Below are positions 1 to 7,544 of a DNA stretch of 64,000 bases, piece after piece. Within the stretch, counting starts at the first letter, position 1. Each line of letters begins with the position of its first letter. A model generated the notes under the pieces. It saw nothing but the letters and a program-made list of their open reading frames with translations, was not told the origin of the DNA and searched no databases. The translations under genes and the position numbers were made by a program. This DNA comes from Clostridia bacterium (GTDB lineage Bacteria > Bacillota > Clostridia > Christensenellales > Aristaeellaceae): positions 62,001-126,000 of the forward strand of contig JAFYVB010000029.1 of assembly GCA_017549335.1 (NCBI GenBank), written 5' to 3'.

Positions 1-689
1 AAACCACCGCGGTTGTCAGCATCGCCACCAGTGCTGTGAACATTCTGACCATTCTGTTCCACGCTACCTCGGGGGCGCTGACTACATGGCTGATGGATAA
101 TCTGGAACAGAAGAAAAACGCATCCGTCCGTCGCGGTCTGCTGTTTTATGTTCTGGGGGTCTCCGCCGTTTCTCTCGGCGTGATCCTGATGGGGCCTGAA
201 TTGATCTGGATCCTTGGCGGCAGGAAATACGCCGCTTCTCTCACCCTGCTTCCGGGCATGGTGGTTGCCGTTACCATTCAGTCTCTGACCACCGTCTTCA
301 CGATCATTCTGACTTATCGCAAACGCGTTGCCAAAACAGCAATCTATACTGCTGTCGTGGCAGGCATCAGCATTACCGGAAAGATCCTGCTCCTCCCCGT
401 CTTCGGTGTCGAAATTCTACCTTGGATCAACATTATCGCTTTCGGCTCACTGTTCTTTATTAACTATCTGTTGGTTAGAAAGACAGGCGACGCGCCCGTG
501 ATCAACCTAAAGATCTTCTGTTTCTGCATCCTGTTGCTGGCGCTTCTCATCGTTTTGTCCGGTCACCTGTATGCTCACTCCCTTGTTCGCTATGCCATCA
601 TTTGTTGTGCAGCTATTTCAGTACTGTTTGTAGCTTATAAAAAGCGCTCGCTTATTATAAAACTGCTTAAAAAGAAGCTGAAGAAATAG
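1..689 (+). CDS. Polysaccharide flippase (Wzx/MATE-like), C-terminal part
   Basis: The reading frame is open from the window edge (codons in phase from base 3), so the 5' end lies outside. About 229 residues are visible. They form at least five or six hydrophobic helices separated by short basic loops and end in a very basic tail (KLLKKKLKK), as in the last half of polysaccharide-transport flippases that move lipid-linked repeat units across the membrane. The GTG at 36 is only an internal codon. The next gene, an ATP-grasp enzyme, follows after 68 bp in the same direction, and a polysaccharide locus continues downstream, which fits a role in surface-glycan export. Family assignment rests on the hydrophobicity pattern and context, since the N-terminal half cannot be seen. 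Confidence 0.72.
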   Translation, partial: TTAVVSIATSAVNILTILFHATSGALTTWLMDNLEQKKNASVRRGLLFYVLGVSAVSLGVILMGPELIWILGGRKYAASLTLLPGMVVAVTIQSLTTVFTIILTYRKRVAKTAIYTAVVAGISITGKILLLPVFGVEILPWINIIAFGSLFFINYLLVRKTGDAPVINLKIFCFCILLLALLIVLSGHLYAHSLVRYAIICCAAISVLFVAYKKRSLIIKLLKKKLKK

Positions 690-757
690 CAGAACCTTTC
701 CGCAACAGGCAAACTCGTGTATCAGTAATTATTATATTTGATAGGAGAACACGCTTC

Positions 758-1984
758 ATGAAAGCACTTGTCCTGGCCGGCGGCCTGCCGCAGATCGAGC
801 TGATCAACCAGCTGAAAGAACGAAACATCACCACCGTACTGTGCGACGGAAACGCTAATGCCCTCGCGCGTCCTTATGCTGATATCTTCTATCAAATCGC
901 TATTTTTGACGTGGAAGCCGTCAAAGAAGTGGCGGTTAAGGAACAGGTCGATTTTCTGATCACCGTATGTGCCGATCAGGTGCTGCTGATCGTGGCGCAG
1001 GTGTCTGAAATGCTGGGCCTTCCCTGCTATATCGATTACCGCACCGCTCAGCTTGTTTCCGACAAAAAACACATGAAGCGTGTTTTCTGGGAAAACTCCA
1101 TTCCCACTTCCCGCTATGTGGAAATCGATCATCTGGACTGGGATCAAATCAACACGCTGAAATATCCCATGGTAGTCAAGCCCGTGGATGCTTACAGTTC
1201 AAGAGGCGTCCGCAAGGCGCTCAACAAAGAAGAGCTGGAACTGTACTTCAATGAAGCGGCCCAGATCAGCCGTACCGGCGGCGTGATCGTAGAAGAGTTC
1301 GTTTCGGGTGCTGAAATCAGCGTGGACGTGTACGTAGAAGACGGACAGGCCAAGATCCTTTGCGTATCCAACAGCGAAAAGATCAGCGATGCCGACCGCT
1401 TCATCATTTTCCGCGGCCGTTATCCCGTTGCAGCCTCGCAGGAAATCCTTGATAAAATTCAGCGCGTGGCACAGCAGATTGCCGATGCCTTCGGGCTGAA
1501 GAATTCCCCCATGCTGATCCAAATGATCAATGACGGAAAGAACGTTTCCGTGTTGGAATTCTGCGCACGTACCGGCGGCAACATGAAGTATCTGCTGATC
1601 AGAAGAACGTGCGGTTTTGACGTGGTCAAAGCTGTTATCGATCTGACCGTAGGCGAAAAGCCGCATGTGGAGCTGAAGGCGCCCGAAGCAAAGTACATCG
1701 TAAACGATTTCATTTATTGCCATCCCGGTGTGTTTGACCGTTTGGAAGGCTTTGAAGAGCTGAAAGCAGAAGGCGTGCTGACCGATTATTACGCCCTGCG
1801 TCCGCGCGGAATGCAGATCAAAGGCGTTTCCAGCAGCTCTGACCGAATCGCCGGCATGACCATCACCGCCAACAGCCTGGAAGAATTTAACCGGAAGCAT
1901 CGTCATATCGTGGATTCCGTTCGCATCCTGAACGAACAAGGCGAAGATATGATGCGTCACGACCTGCTGCCCGACCTGCTTTAA
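758..1984 (+). CDS. ATP-grasp domain enzyme of the surface-glycan locus
   Basis: 408 residues, ATG start with AGGAG about 10 nt upstream. The N-terminus is a Rossmann-like pre-ATP-grasp domain (MKALVLAGG...). The central part has typical ATP-grasp elements: YPMVVKPVDAYSSRGV (phosphate-binding loop and Lys), VEEFVSGAEISVDV, and a late E-x-C-A-R-T-GG segment that would hold metal-ligand and substrate residues. Enzymes of this type join a carboxylate to an amine or thiol using ATP. Relatives in polysaccharide clusters often add amino acids or modify sugars, but the substrate cannot be deduced here. It is probably co-transcribed with the upstream flippase and ends at a strong bidirectional terminator. 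Confidence 0.8.
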   Translation: MKALVLAGGLPQIELINQLKERNITTVLCDGNANALARPYADIFYQIAIFDVEAVKEVAVKEQVDFLITVCADQVLLIVAQVSEMLGLPCYIDYRTAQLVSDKKHMKRVFWENSIPTSRYVEIDHLDWDQINTLKYPMVVKPVDAYSSRGVRKALNKEELELYFNEAAQISRTGGVIVEEFVSGAEISVDVYVEDGQAKILCVSNSEKISDADRFIIFRGRYPVAASQEILDKIQRVAQQIADAFGLKNSPMLIQMINDGKNVSVLEFCARTGGNMKYLLIRRTCGFDVVKAVIDLTVGEKPHVELKAPEAKYIVNDFIYCHPGVFDRLEGFEELKAEGVLTDYYALRPRGMQIKGVSSSSDRIAGMTITANSLEEFNRKHRHIVDSVRILNEQGEDMMRHDLLPDLL

Positions 1985-2000
1985 TATCCGCATATATTCA

Positions 2001-2032
2001 AAAAAACAGTCCCTCACAGGGACTGTTTTTTT
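2001..2032. terminator. Bidirectional terminator between ATP-grasp gene and lysR
   Basis: A 13-bp perfect inverted repeat, AAAAAACAGTCCC / GGGACTGTTTTTT, with a 5-nt loop. It is flanked by A-run and T-run on opposite sides, so it works for the plus-strand ATP-grasp gene and the minus-strand LysR gene that converge here. Confidence 0.9.
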
Positions 2033-2039
2033 CAAATGA

Positions 2040-2942
2040 TCATGATTTCGACTGCAGTAAGGAGATGGCGTACTGCGCATATTCGGAACGATACTGTCCG
2101 CGCCTTGTCACAATGGCAGGCTGACGGGTATAAAGCGTTTCTTTGAGCGTAAAAAGTGAAATATCGCGACCGAAATTTTCGCTTCGTACATATTGCAGCG
2201 GCAGGAGCGTCGCACCGATGCCGGCATTCACCATGGCCAGCGCCGTACTGATTCCGATGACCTCCATGGCAATATTGGGAATGAACCCCGATGCAGCGCA
2301 CAATCCGTCAAACAGTTTGCGCATTTCCTGTGCAGAACTCAGCGTAATAAAAGGAAGATCCCGGCAGGCAGAAAAATCGATCTGAACCTGTCCCCCCTGC
2401 GGCCGGTCTTTCACCAGCGGCAGCATGGTATTGGGCACAGCCAGAACCAGCGTATCAGGCTCAAGCGGCGTTACGTCCAGCAGTGATTGATCCACCGGAA
2501 GATTGACGATAGCAAAATCGTACTTGCCTTCCGCCACTTCGCGGCGCAGCTGCTCGCTTGCATACTCCTGCAAAAATATCTGCAGTCGCGGATATCTTTC
2601 CCGCAGCTTTTTCACAACGTCAGAAAGCAGATAAAGCGAGCGGAAAGGCGAAATACCGATCACCAGACGCCCTTCCTCCCCGGTTTTAAACCGTTCCATC
2701 GAGCGCAGCAGCTGATCCTCCCTATACAGCATATCCTTCGCCTCGCGGATAAAATGCTCGCCCGCGGGCGTCATTGTAAGCGGCGTAGTATTCCGGTCGA
2801 AAAGCCTGACTCCCAACTCCTTTTCGAGGTTGAGAATCTGCTTGCTCAACGCAGGCTGCGTGATCCCCAGTTTTTCTGCCACCTGTGAAAAATTCCGCAC
2901 CTGCGACAGCAAAACAGCGCACTGCACTTGTCGTGTATTCAT
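2040..2942 (-). CDS. LysR-family transcriptional regulator
   Basis: 300 residues. The start chosen is ATG at 2942, because AAGGAG lies about 6 nt upstream and the protein then begins exactly at the LysR helix-turn-helix (MNTRQVQCAVLLSQVRNFSQ, then the recognition helix around TQPALSKQI). An upstream extension to 3029 would add about 29 residues outside the family. The rest is a LysR effector domain of periplasmic-binding fold (from about residue 90, GRLVIGISPF). It is transcribed away from a TRAP-permease gene. LysR regulators usually control the divergent neighbour in response to a small molecule, so it probably regulates the transporter; the ligand is unknown. Confidence 0.92.
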   Translation of the reverse strand: MNTRQVQCAVLLSQVRNFSQVAEKLGITQPALSKQILNLEKELGVRLFDRNTTPLTMTPAGEHFIREAKDMLYREDQLLRSMERFKTGEEGRLVIGISPFRSLYLLSDVVKKLRERYPRLQIFLQEYASEQLRREVAEGKYDFAIVNLPVDQSLLDVTPLEPDTLVLAVPNTMLPLVKDRPQGGQVQIDFSACRDLPFITLSSAQEMRKLFDGLCAASGFIPNIAMEVIGISTALAMVNAGIGATLLPLQYVRSENFGRDISLFTLKETLYTRQPAIVTRRGQYRSEYAQYAISLLQSKS

Positions 2943-3045
2943 ACAAACTCCTTGATCGCTTGAACTGCAGCATTGACTGCTCCTTATTAGGATACCGATT
3001 GCAGTGAAAAAAAGCAAGTATCTGTCCAAACTTTTCTCCGTCGTA

Positions 3046-3073
3046 TTGACAAAGCAGATAATTTCGCTATAAT
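3046..3073 (+). promoter_or_regulatory. Promoter of the TRAP-permease operon
   Basis: TTGACA (3046-3051), 16-bp spacer, TATAAT (3068-3073). Both hexamers match the sigma-A consensus. The predicted transcript start is near 3080, inside a palindrome. Confidence 0.85.
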
Positions 3074-3094
3074 ATTCCTTGTCAGGAATAATAT
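3069..3094. promoter_or_regulatory. Candidate LysR operator palindrome
   Basis: Arms ATAATATTCCT and AGGAATAATAT pair at 10 of 11 positions around a 4-nt centre (TGTC). The core has the T-N11-A form of LysR-type sites and overlaps the -10 box and predicted start of the divergent TRAP gene, so occupation would be expected to affect that promoter. The regulator link is inferred from position. Confidence 0.55.
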
Positions 3095-3135
3095 CTATAA
3101 CCTGACAGAAATAGAATCCGGAGGTTCTGATCCGT

Positions 3136-4497
3136 ATGATTCCTTCCTCGCTTCTTTATCTGGCAATCATGCTGACCGTGATTATTGTATGGTTTGTCGC
3201 GCTCAAACGCCCTGTATACGAAGCCGTATTCATCAGTTTTTTACTGCTTCTGACCATTACCGGCACATGGAGCAACGTATTTGTTTACGTCAACGACGCG
3301 CTGTCCACCTCGCTGATCTATTCCATGGTGGCTTTTGTTGCCATGTCCATTATTCTGACAAAAACAAAGGTCATTGACAGCTGCATTACCGTGATCCTTG
3401 CGCTGATCGGCCGCGTTACCGGCGGCGCGGGCTATACGGCAGTGATCGCCAGTGCGTTCATGGGGGCGCTGTCCGGCTCCGGCCCCGGCAACGTCATGGC
3501 AACAGGCGCGATCACCATTCCTTCCATGAAGCGTTCCGGTTTTCCCGCAGAACTGGCTGCCAACATCGAAAGCAATGCCAGCTACATGGGCAATATGATC
3601 CCCCCCTCTTCCAATATCGTAGCTGCCATGGGCGCTTTTGCTGCGCTGTATCCCCAGGTGAATATCACCACCGGCCAGTTCTGGGTCGTGCTGTGGGGCA
3701 TTGCCATTTGGTTCATCGCCCAGCGCATGATCATGGTGTGGGCTTTCTGCAAGTATTACAAAGTACAGCCCATGTCCAAAGAAGAAATTCCCAGCCTGAA
3801 GCAGACGCTCAAAGACAGCTGGCAAGGTCTGCTTCTGCCCGTGATCATCCTGCTGCCCTTCGTGCTGGACTTCCTGTTTAAGGACAATTTCTTTACCGCC
3901 CGTCTTGGAGCTGCCGGCGCAAAGTATCTTTCTTCCTCCACCCTTCTGTTTATCGGCGGTATCGCTTCCATCTACACCTGTCTGATCGTTAAGGACAAAT
4001 CTACGGTTACCCCCGCAAAGATTGCCAAAATGTTCTCAAACGGCGTCAAGTCGATTTCTCCCGCCATCGGCGTATGTATCTTCGGCTACATGATCGGCTC
4101 TTTGTTTGCCGAACTGAATGTTGCCGAAGAAATGGGCGCCATCATTACCTCCTGGAACTTTGGCAGGTTAGGCACCGTTATTGCCATTTGCGCCATCACC
4201 TGTTTCATGGGCATGGTCGTTCCCGGTTCGTCTTTGGTCGTTATCTTTGGACCCATGTTCATCGTTACGCTGGTGCACGTCGGCTGTGATCCGCTGCTTT
4301 CGGCGGCCATGCTTCCCTGTATCTGCGGCGTAATGTGCGGCATCACGCCGCCGCTGGGGCTTGGCATGTACGCGGGCATGACACTGGCTGAATCCGATTT
4401 CAGCAAAACCTTCAAAAACAACCTGTGGTGGGTTGCCGCGCAATTTATTCTGGAAGTCGCAGTGCTCATGGGCTGGCTGCCCATTCTGGGACTGTAA
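3136..4497 (+). CDS. TRAP-type transporter large permease (DctM-like)
   Basis: 453 residues with about 11-12 predicted membrane helices. The block GALSGSGPGNVMATGAITIP, followed by IESNASYMGNMIPPSSN, and the C-terminal MVVPGSS and CGITPPLGLG blocks repeat the (S)GS-P / PP motifs of DctM permeases, the ion-coupled subunit of TRAP transporters. Substrates of the family are organic acids brought by a periplasmic or lipoprotein binding protein, but no such gene lies nearby. The next gene, 12 bp downstream, is an unusually small 2-helix membrane protein. Regulation is probably by the divergent LysR protein, through the palindrome at the promoter. Confidence 0.85.
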   Translation: MIPSSLLYLAIMLTVIIVWFVALKRPVYEAVFISFLLLLTITGTWSNVFVYVNDALSTSLIYSMVAFVAMSIILTKTKVIDSCITVILALIGRVTGGAGYTAVIASAFMGALSGSGPGNVMATGAITIPSMKRSGFPAELAANIESNASYMGNMIPPSSNIVAAMGAFAALYPQVNITTGQFWVVLWGIAIWFIAQRMIMVWAFCKYYKVQPMSKEEIPSLKQTLKDSWQGLLLPVIILLPFVLDFLFKDNFFTARLGAAGAKYLSSSTLLFIGGIASIYTCLIVKDKSTVTPAKIAKMFSNGVKSISPAIGVCIFGYMIGSLFAELNVAEEMGAIITSWNFGRLGTVIAICAITCFMGMVVPGSSLVVIFGPMFIVTLVHVGCDPLLSAAMLPCICGVMCGITPPLGLGMYAGMTLAESDFSKTFKNNLWWVAAQFILEVAVLMGWLPILGL

Positions 4498-4509
4498 GGA
4501 GGGAAACAG

Positions 4510-4803
4510 ATGAAAGCAATGTGCAAGAAGGCTTCTGCCGTATTGAAAAATATCTTCGGATATGGTATCATGATTTGTCTGTTCACAGGCGGTTTTACCT
4601 TTTTCGGTTATGTTGCCGCCCTTGTGATCGGCGGACAAACCGCTGCTGATATCTGCGCGTTCATTTATAAGACCATCATTCCCTGCATCATCAAAGTATC
4701 CACCGTTATGGTTCTGCTGGGATTGCTCGCTATGTATCTGAACGGCGAAGTCGCTCTGACTTCTCAGAAAAAGAAATCCGCCGAACCGAAAAGCAGGGCA
4801 TAA
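4510..4803 (+). CDS. Small two-helix membrane protein, probable TRAP small subunit
   Basis: 97 residues. A GGAGGG ribosome site starts directly after the permease stop codon. Two long hydrophobic segments (about residues 16-38 and 50-74) are followed by a basic, lysine-rich tail. DctQ small subunits are usually about 160 residues with four helices, and no DctQ motif is recognised, so this would be a minimal or unrelated partner. The function is inferred only from tight linkage to the permease. Confidence 0.6.
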   Translation: MKAMCKKASAVLKNIFGYGIMICLFTGGFTFFGYVAALVIGGQTAADICAFIYKTIIPCIIKVSTVMVLLGLLAMYLNGEVALTSQKKKSAEPKSRA

Positions 4804-4847
4804 ATCCTCCTTTCAGACAAATTTCATGAAGTAAGGAATTACAAGTG

Positions 4848-6170
4848 ATGCGAGCAAACATCGGAAGCACCGCCCCCCGACGGAATCTCCTGCAAACGCT
4901 CAACGCGCTGCTGGATAAAATCCTGTCCACACCCAGTCTATATGCCGTATTATGTGTGATCTTCCTCCAGCCCCGTATTTTTCTGCACAGGGATGAAGAG
5001 CTTGCAGCCGCACTGAATCTGCCCTCCTTCCCCTTCTTCAGAATTTTGCTGTACGGCCTGCTTACGCTGGTGTTTTTGTGCTATGCGCTGCGCAAGACAA
5101 CAGGAAAAACCCTCAAATCAAACCCCGCTTTGCTGTGTATCACAGGGATGTTTTTATACCTGGCGGTCATTACCTTTGTGTTTGACGGCGCAAGCGGTTA
5201 TCACATCGACTGGCATTGCGGCTTTGCTCTGATGATGCTGATCGATATGGGATTGCAGCGGGAACGCAACAGTCTCGTTCGGGGCTTTACGGCTGCACTC
5301 GAAATCTGGGTGTACCTCAATGTGCTGATGATCCTTCTTTTCCCCGAGTCCTTTGCTGCCAGCCCCACCAGAAAAGAGTGGCTTATCGGAAACCGCGTAG
5401 TTTATTACAGGATCGTTTTCCCGGCGCTTGCAATGGCGCTCGTCCGCTATCACGTACTCGGAAAAAAAATGAAATGGCGCACCTTCTTACTGATTGGCGC
5501 CTGTGCATTTACAGTTATAATCCAACGCGGCGGTACGGCCATGATCAGCGCGGCATTATTCGTCGGCCTGCTGATCTGGTGCAGCCGTCGCGCCCTGCCG
5601 CGCTACATCACGCCGGTAACGTTTATACTCGTTGCGCTGCTGGTTTTTGTCGGTATCCACTTTTTTGATGTTCATAAGCTGTTTGCAGAATTCATCACAA
5701 AAGGTCTTGGGAAAACGATCACCCTCTCCTCCCGTACGCTGATCTGGAAAAAAGCAATGCAGATTGTTTTTAAAAATCCGATCACAGGCATTGGCTATTT
5801 GCCGGTCGCCTATAAATGGGAAATTCTCGGCAGGAAGGCAGCCTCGCACACCCATAATCAGCTGCTTGAGCTGATGCTGCACGGCGGCATCATCGCAGTA
5901 TTTCTGTACCTTGGGGCAGTGTTTTTCTCTGCCAAAGCAGCGCTGCAGCATCGCCGCAGCCCCGCAGTGAAAACCGTCGCTATCCTGGTTTGCACTTTTG
6001 CCTTCATGGGCGTGGTGGAGATTTTCCACAACGATCCCATCTATTATGCGCTGTTTGTACTCCTTGCCCGCGCTGACTGCCTGGCGAAGGACGTTAAACA
6101 GCTGCCAAGAATCAGCATTTTTACCCGGATCAAACGCGATATCAAGAAAACAAAAAACAGGCAGAAGTGA
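4848..6170 (+). CDS. O-antigen ligase/polymerase-like membrane protein, copy 1
   Basis: 440 residues, about 11-12 membrane helices. A long loop contains R-T-L-I-W and the motif SHTHNQLLELMLHGG, typical of the O-antigen ligase / Wzy superfamily that transfers or polymerises lipid-linked glycans on the outer face of the membrane. The start is ambiguous by one codon: GTG at 4845 is 7 nt and ATG at 4848 10 nt from AAGGA; ATG was preferred. The C-terminus is basic and cytoplasmic. It is followed 12 bp later by a paralogue that matches over its whole length, so this is a tandem gene duplication within the glycan locus. Confidence 0.82.
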   Translation: MRANIGSTAPRRNLLQTLNALLDKILSTPSLYAVLCVIFLQPRIFLHRDEELAAALNLPSFPFFRILLYGLLTLVFLCYALRKTTGKTLKSNPALLCITGMFLYLAVITFVFDGASGYHIDWHCGFALMMLIDMGLQRERNSLVRGFTAALEIWVYLNVLMILLFPESFAASPTRKEWLIGNRVVYYRIVFPALAMALVRYHVLGKKMKWRTFLLIGACAFTVIIQRGGTAMISAALFVGLLIWCSRRALPRYITPVTFILVALLVFVGIHFFDVHKLFAEFITKGLGKTITLSSRTLIWKKAMQIVFKNPITGIGYLPVAYKWEILGRKAASHTHNQLLELMLHGGIIAVFLYLGAVFFSAKAALQHRRSPAVKTVAILVCTFAFMGVVEIFHNDPIYYALFVLLARADCLAKDVKQLPRISIFTRIKRDIKKTKNRQK

Positions 6171-6182
6171 TGTGATCAAACA

Positions 6183-7502
6183 ATGCAGACAAGCATCGCA
6201 GGCAATTTTTCCCGCCGTACATTGAATACGCTGAACACTCTGACAGACAAGCTTCTTTCTACGCCTTGTCTGTATACTGTGTTTTGTTTGGTTTTTCTCA
6301 AGCCTCGTCCTATCCTCAAGTTTGACGAGTATCTAGGTTCTGCCTTGAACCTGCCGTCTTTCCCCCTGTTCCGGGTCATGGAATATATCATGATGGCGCT
6401 GGTGCTTTTGTGCTATATTCTGCGTCTTGCGACCGGGAAGAACAGAAAAGTTAATCCCGCTTTTCTGTGCATCACCGGTCTGTTCCTGTATCTGGCTCTT
6501 ATCACCTTTATATTCGGCGGAGCCAGCGGCTTTCATCTTGACTGGCATGCAGGCTTTGTTCTGATGATGATGATTGACATGGGTCTGCAGCGCGAACGCA
6601 AAAGCCTTATCTGCGGTCTGACGTCCGCACTGGAGTTTTGGGTATATCTCAACGCGCTCACGATTCTCCTTTTCCCCGCCTCTTTTTCTCCCGATCCCAA
6701 CGTCACGGAATGGGTTCTCGGCTACCATGTGTATTATTACAGGATCCTTTTCCCGGCGCTCGCAATGGTGATTGTGCGCTATCATGTGCTTGGAAGAAAA
6801 GGCAAATGGCGCGTCGCTGCGATGACGGTCGTTTGCGTATTCACAGTAATGCAACAGCGCGGCGCCACAGCGCTGGTCGGCATGGCATTGTTTGCCGCCC
6901 TGTTGATCTGGTGCAACCGTCGTGCGTTGCCGCGCTACATCTCCCCTGTGTCCTTTATGCTCCTTGCTGTTTTGCTCTTTATCGGCATTCAGTACTTTGA
7001 CCTGCTGAATCTGTTTAAATCACTGGTCACAAAGGTTCTTGGCAAGGACATGACGCTTACCAGGCGCACACTGCTTTGGACAAATACAATGGAAGTTGTT
7101 TTCAACAACCCGGTTACCGGAATCGGTTATTTACCTATTGCCTATAAGGTCCAAATATTCGGCGAGCACGCCGCCCATACGCACAATCAGCTGCTGGAGC
7201 TGATGCTGCACGGCGGCCTTATCGCTGTATCTCTGTTTATCGCCGCTTTGTTTTTCTCTGCCAAAGCCGCCCTCCTTCATCGTCGCAACCCGGCAGTGAA
7301 AACCATCGCCATCCTGCTTTGCACCTTCATATTCATGGGACTGGTGGAGATCTTCCACAACGATCCCATCTATTATGCGCTGTTTGTGCTTCTTGCCCGC
7401 GCCGATTGCCTGGAAGAGGGCGTCAGGCAGCTGCCGCGCATCAGCGTCTTTAAGCGCATCAAGCGCGATCTGCAAAGGCTCCCCCAAAGCGCAAACGAAT
7501 AA
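6183..7502 (+). CDS. O-antigen ligase/polymerase-like membrane protein, copy 2
   Basis: 439 residues, co-linear with copy 1 from the first residues (both have NTL or QTLNALxDKxLSTPxLY) to the C-terminal RIKRD tail. The key loop is kept (AHTHNQLLELMLHGG), as is the block IFHNDPIYYALFVLLARADC. No good Shine-Dalgarno is visible before the ATG, so translation may be coupled to copy 1. Retention of both copies with many substitutions suggests different acceptors or linkages rather than a recent duplication. The precise reaction, ligation or polymerisation, cannot be told from sequence. Confidence 0.82.
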   Translation: MQTSIAGNFSRRTLNTLNTLTDKLLSTPCLYTVFCLVFLKPRPILKFDEYLGSALNLPSFPLFRVMEYIMMALVLLCYILRLATGKNRKVNPAFLCITGLFLYLALITFIFGGASGFHLDWHAGFVLMMMIDMGLQRERKSLICGLTSALEFWVYLNALTILLFPASFSPDPNVTEWVLGYHVYYYRILFPALAMVIVRYHVLGRKGKWRVAAMTVVCVFTVMQQRGATALVGMALFAALLIWCNRRALPRYISPVSFMLLAVLLFIGIQYFDLLNLFKSLVTKVLGKDMTLTRRTLLWTNTMEVVFNNPVTGIGYLPIAYKVQIFGEHAAHTHNQLLELMLHGGLIAVSLFIAALFFSAKAALLHRRNPAVKTIAILLCTFIFMGLVEIFHNDPIYYALFVLLARADCLEEGVRQLPRISVFKRIKRDLQRLPQSANE

Positions 7503-7544
7503 ACCGTATTCCTCAAGCTTGCTCGGAAAGACGGGAGGAAGCTT

